A model generated the notes under the pieces. It was not told where the DNA came from and ran no database searches. It was given only the letters and a program-made list of their open reading frames with translations. From Leekyejoonella antrihumi (GTDB lineage: Bacteria; Actinomycetota; Actinomycetes; Actinomycetales; Dermatophilaceae): DNA of 64,000 bases. A program made the translations under genes and the position numbers. The stretch spans positions 1-64,000 of the forward strand of contig NZ_VCQV01000001.1 in the NCBI RefSeq assembly GCF_007845645.1, given 5' to 3'. Below are positions 63,504 through 64,000 of the stretch, piece after piece. Numbering within the stretch: position 1 is the stretch's first letter; the number at the start of each line of letters is the position of its first letter.

Positions 63504-63602
63504 CTGGTCGAGTAGGCGAGCGCGCAGCGCGAGCCGTATCGAGACCCCCATCACCTCCCCACGAAGCCTCACCAGATCTCGATACGCGCGCTACTCGATC
63601 AG
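63504..63602. repeat. REP-like palindrome, family 3, after the permease gene
   Basis: GCTGGTCGAGTAG near 63510 is matched by CTACTCGATCAGC at 63590-63602, with CGTATCGAGAcc and tCTCGATACG inside. This GGTCGAGTAG/TCTCGATACG type is common in related actinobacteria. It separates the convergent permease and manA genes. Confidence 0.75.
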
Positions 63603-64000
63603 CGAGGGTGAGTGCTAGATCGGCGAGTGGGTGCTGGGTCGAGATGGGAACGTGGGCCGGTTGTGGCGATGAAGAGCTCGCCCCTGCCGGAGGCGGTCAC
63701 CGGGCCTTCGGAGGCGGGAACGAAGCAGGACTCACCGCCGGCCAGCTTCAGCGTCTCCACGGCGGTCTCCAGGGTCACCGAATCATGCAGTGCCAGCATG
63801 ATTCGGGGAATGCCATCGCCTGGGACGTTCTGCGGTTCGGTGCCAGGGCTGATCGTATGCAGCTGGAAGTGCGGAGCATCCGTGGGATAGGTCCGCGCGC
63901 GGCCGGTCACCGACGGCTGCGCGGGTCCCATCGTCTTGTCGACGTCGACGATCCGCAGCAGCTCGGAGATGTTGATCTTCTTGGGCGTGAGGCCTGCTCG
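63599..64000 (-). CDS. manA: Mannose-6-phosphate isomerase, class I (C-terminal part)
   Basis: The window edge cuts the gene; about 133 C-terminal residues are visible. RAGLTPKKINISELLRIVD is the conserved stretch of class I enzymes after the catalytic cupin, and ARTYPTDAPHFQLHTI with GGESCFVPASEGPVTASGRGELF-like text (in parts CFVPASEGPVTASG) is the second cupin. It interconverts fructose-6-phosphate and mannose-6-phosphate for GDP-mannose supply. No start is in view. Confidence 0.85.
   Translation of the reverse strand, partial: RAGLTPKKINISELLRIVDVDKTMGPAQPSVTGRARTYPTDAPHFQLHTISPGTEPQNVPGDGIPRIMLALHDSVTLETAVETLKLAGGESCFVPASEGPVTASGRGELFIATTGPRSHLDPAPTRRSSTHPR

Noticed and set aside
62016-63515. 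499-codon frame in another phase of the permease gene
   Set aside because: The permease frame has clear membrane helices and family motifs; this frame is Arg-rich and has no ribosome site.

Overview
The window is high-GC DNA from an actinobacterium. The evidence is the CarD regulator, the SenX3-RegX3 pair, mycothiol genes (mshA and a mycothiol-dependent formaldehyde dehydrogenase), many GTG starts, and several TANNNT boxes placed 7 nt before a start codon, as in leaderless transcripts. Gene content and dispersed repeats fit the Micrococcales, perhaps the Dermacoccaceae or Intrasporangiaceae; the family is inference.

Positions 1 to about 33,800 look like an accessory catabolic region. Its core is a nearly complete route from creatinine and creatine to pyruvate. 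Creatinase (20503-21762) makes sarcosine and urea from creatine. A fused HyuA-HyuB ATP-dependent hydantoinase (27360-31232) and an N-carbamoylsarcosine amidase (26476-27186) supply the N-methylhydantoin route to sarcosine. A yeast-Fcy1-type deaminase (18753-19220) is a candidate for the missing creatinine deaminase step. The overlapping cluster glyA-soxBDAG-sdaA-purU (16366 down to 7822) turns sarcosine into glycine, serine and pyruvate and handles the one-carbon units. A glutathione-independent formaldehyde dehydrogenase lies at 1570-2790. Three transporters, two paralogous IclR regulators, a GntR regulator and a LuxR-type regulator are interspersed. Four promoter regions share the sequence GTTGnnnnnAATGCAAC (or a close match), always in the same orientation to the gene, which suggests one regulon.

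The same region carries much decay: a formate dehydrogenase-like remnant (1-1010), a second broken sdaA-purU pair (4315-5361), a truncated transporter (17284-17403), a frameshifted aminotransferase (24040-24985), and a chimera of an integrase piece and a methylmalonyl-CoA mutase tail (33142-33700). The last lies beside the 3' end of a tRNA-Thr gene (33938-34013), a classic island boundary.

From 34,000 on the content is mostly housekeeping: an Rpf-like cell-wall enzyme under a ydaO-type c-di-AMP riboswitch, a ThrE-type exporter, a membrane protein kinase, otsAB trehalose synthesis, an MsmK/UgpC-type ATPase, rlmB, cysS, mscR with its metallo-hydrolase partner, ispF, ispD fused to a P-loop kinase domain, carD, senX3-regX3, gpmA, mshA, a LysR-OsmC-APC permease block and the 3' part of manA at the right edge. 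Intergenic DNA here holds several families of palindromic repeats. One copy sits in frame inside the ispD fusion and encodes its linker. The left and right edges cut the first pseudogene and manA.
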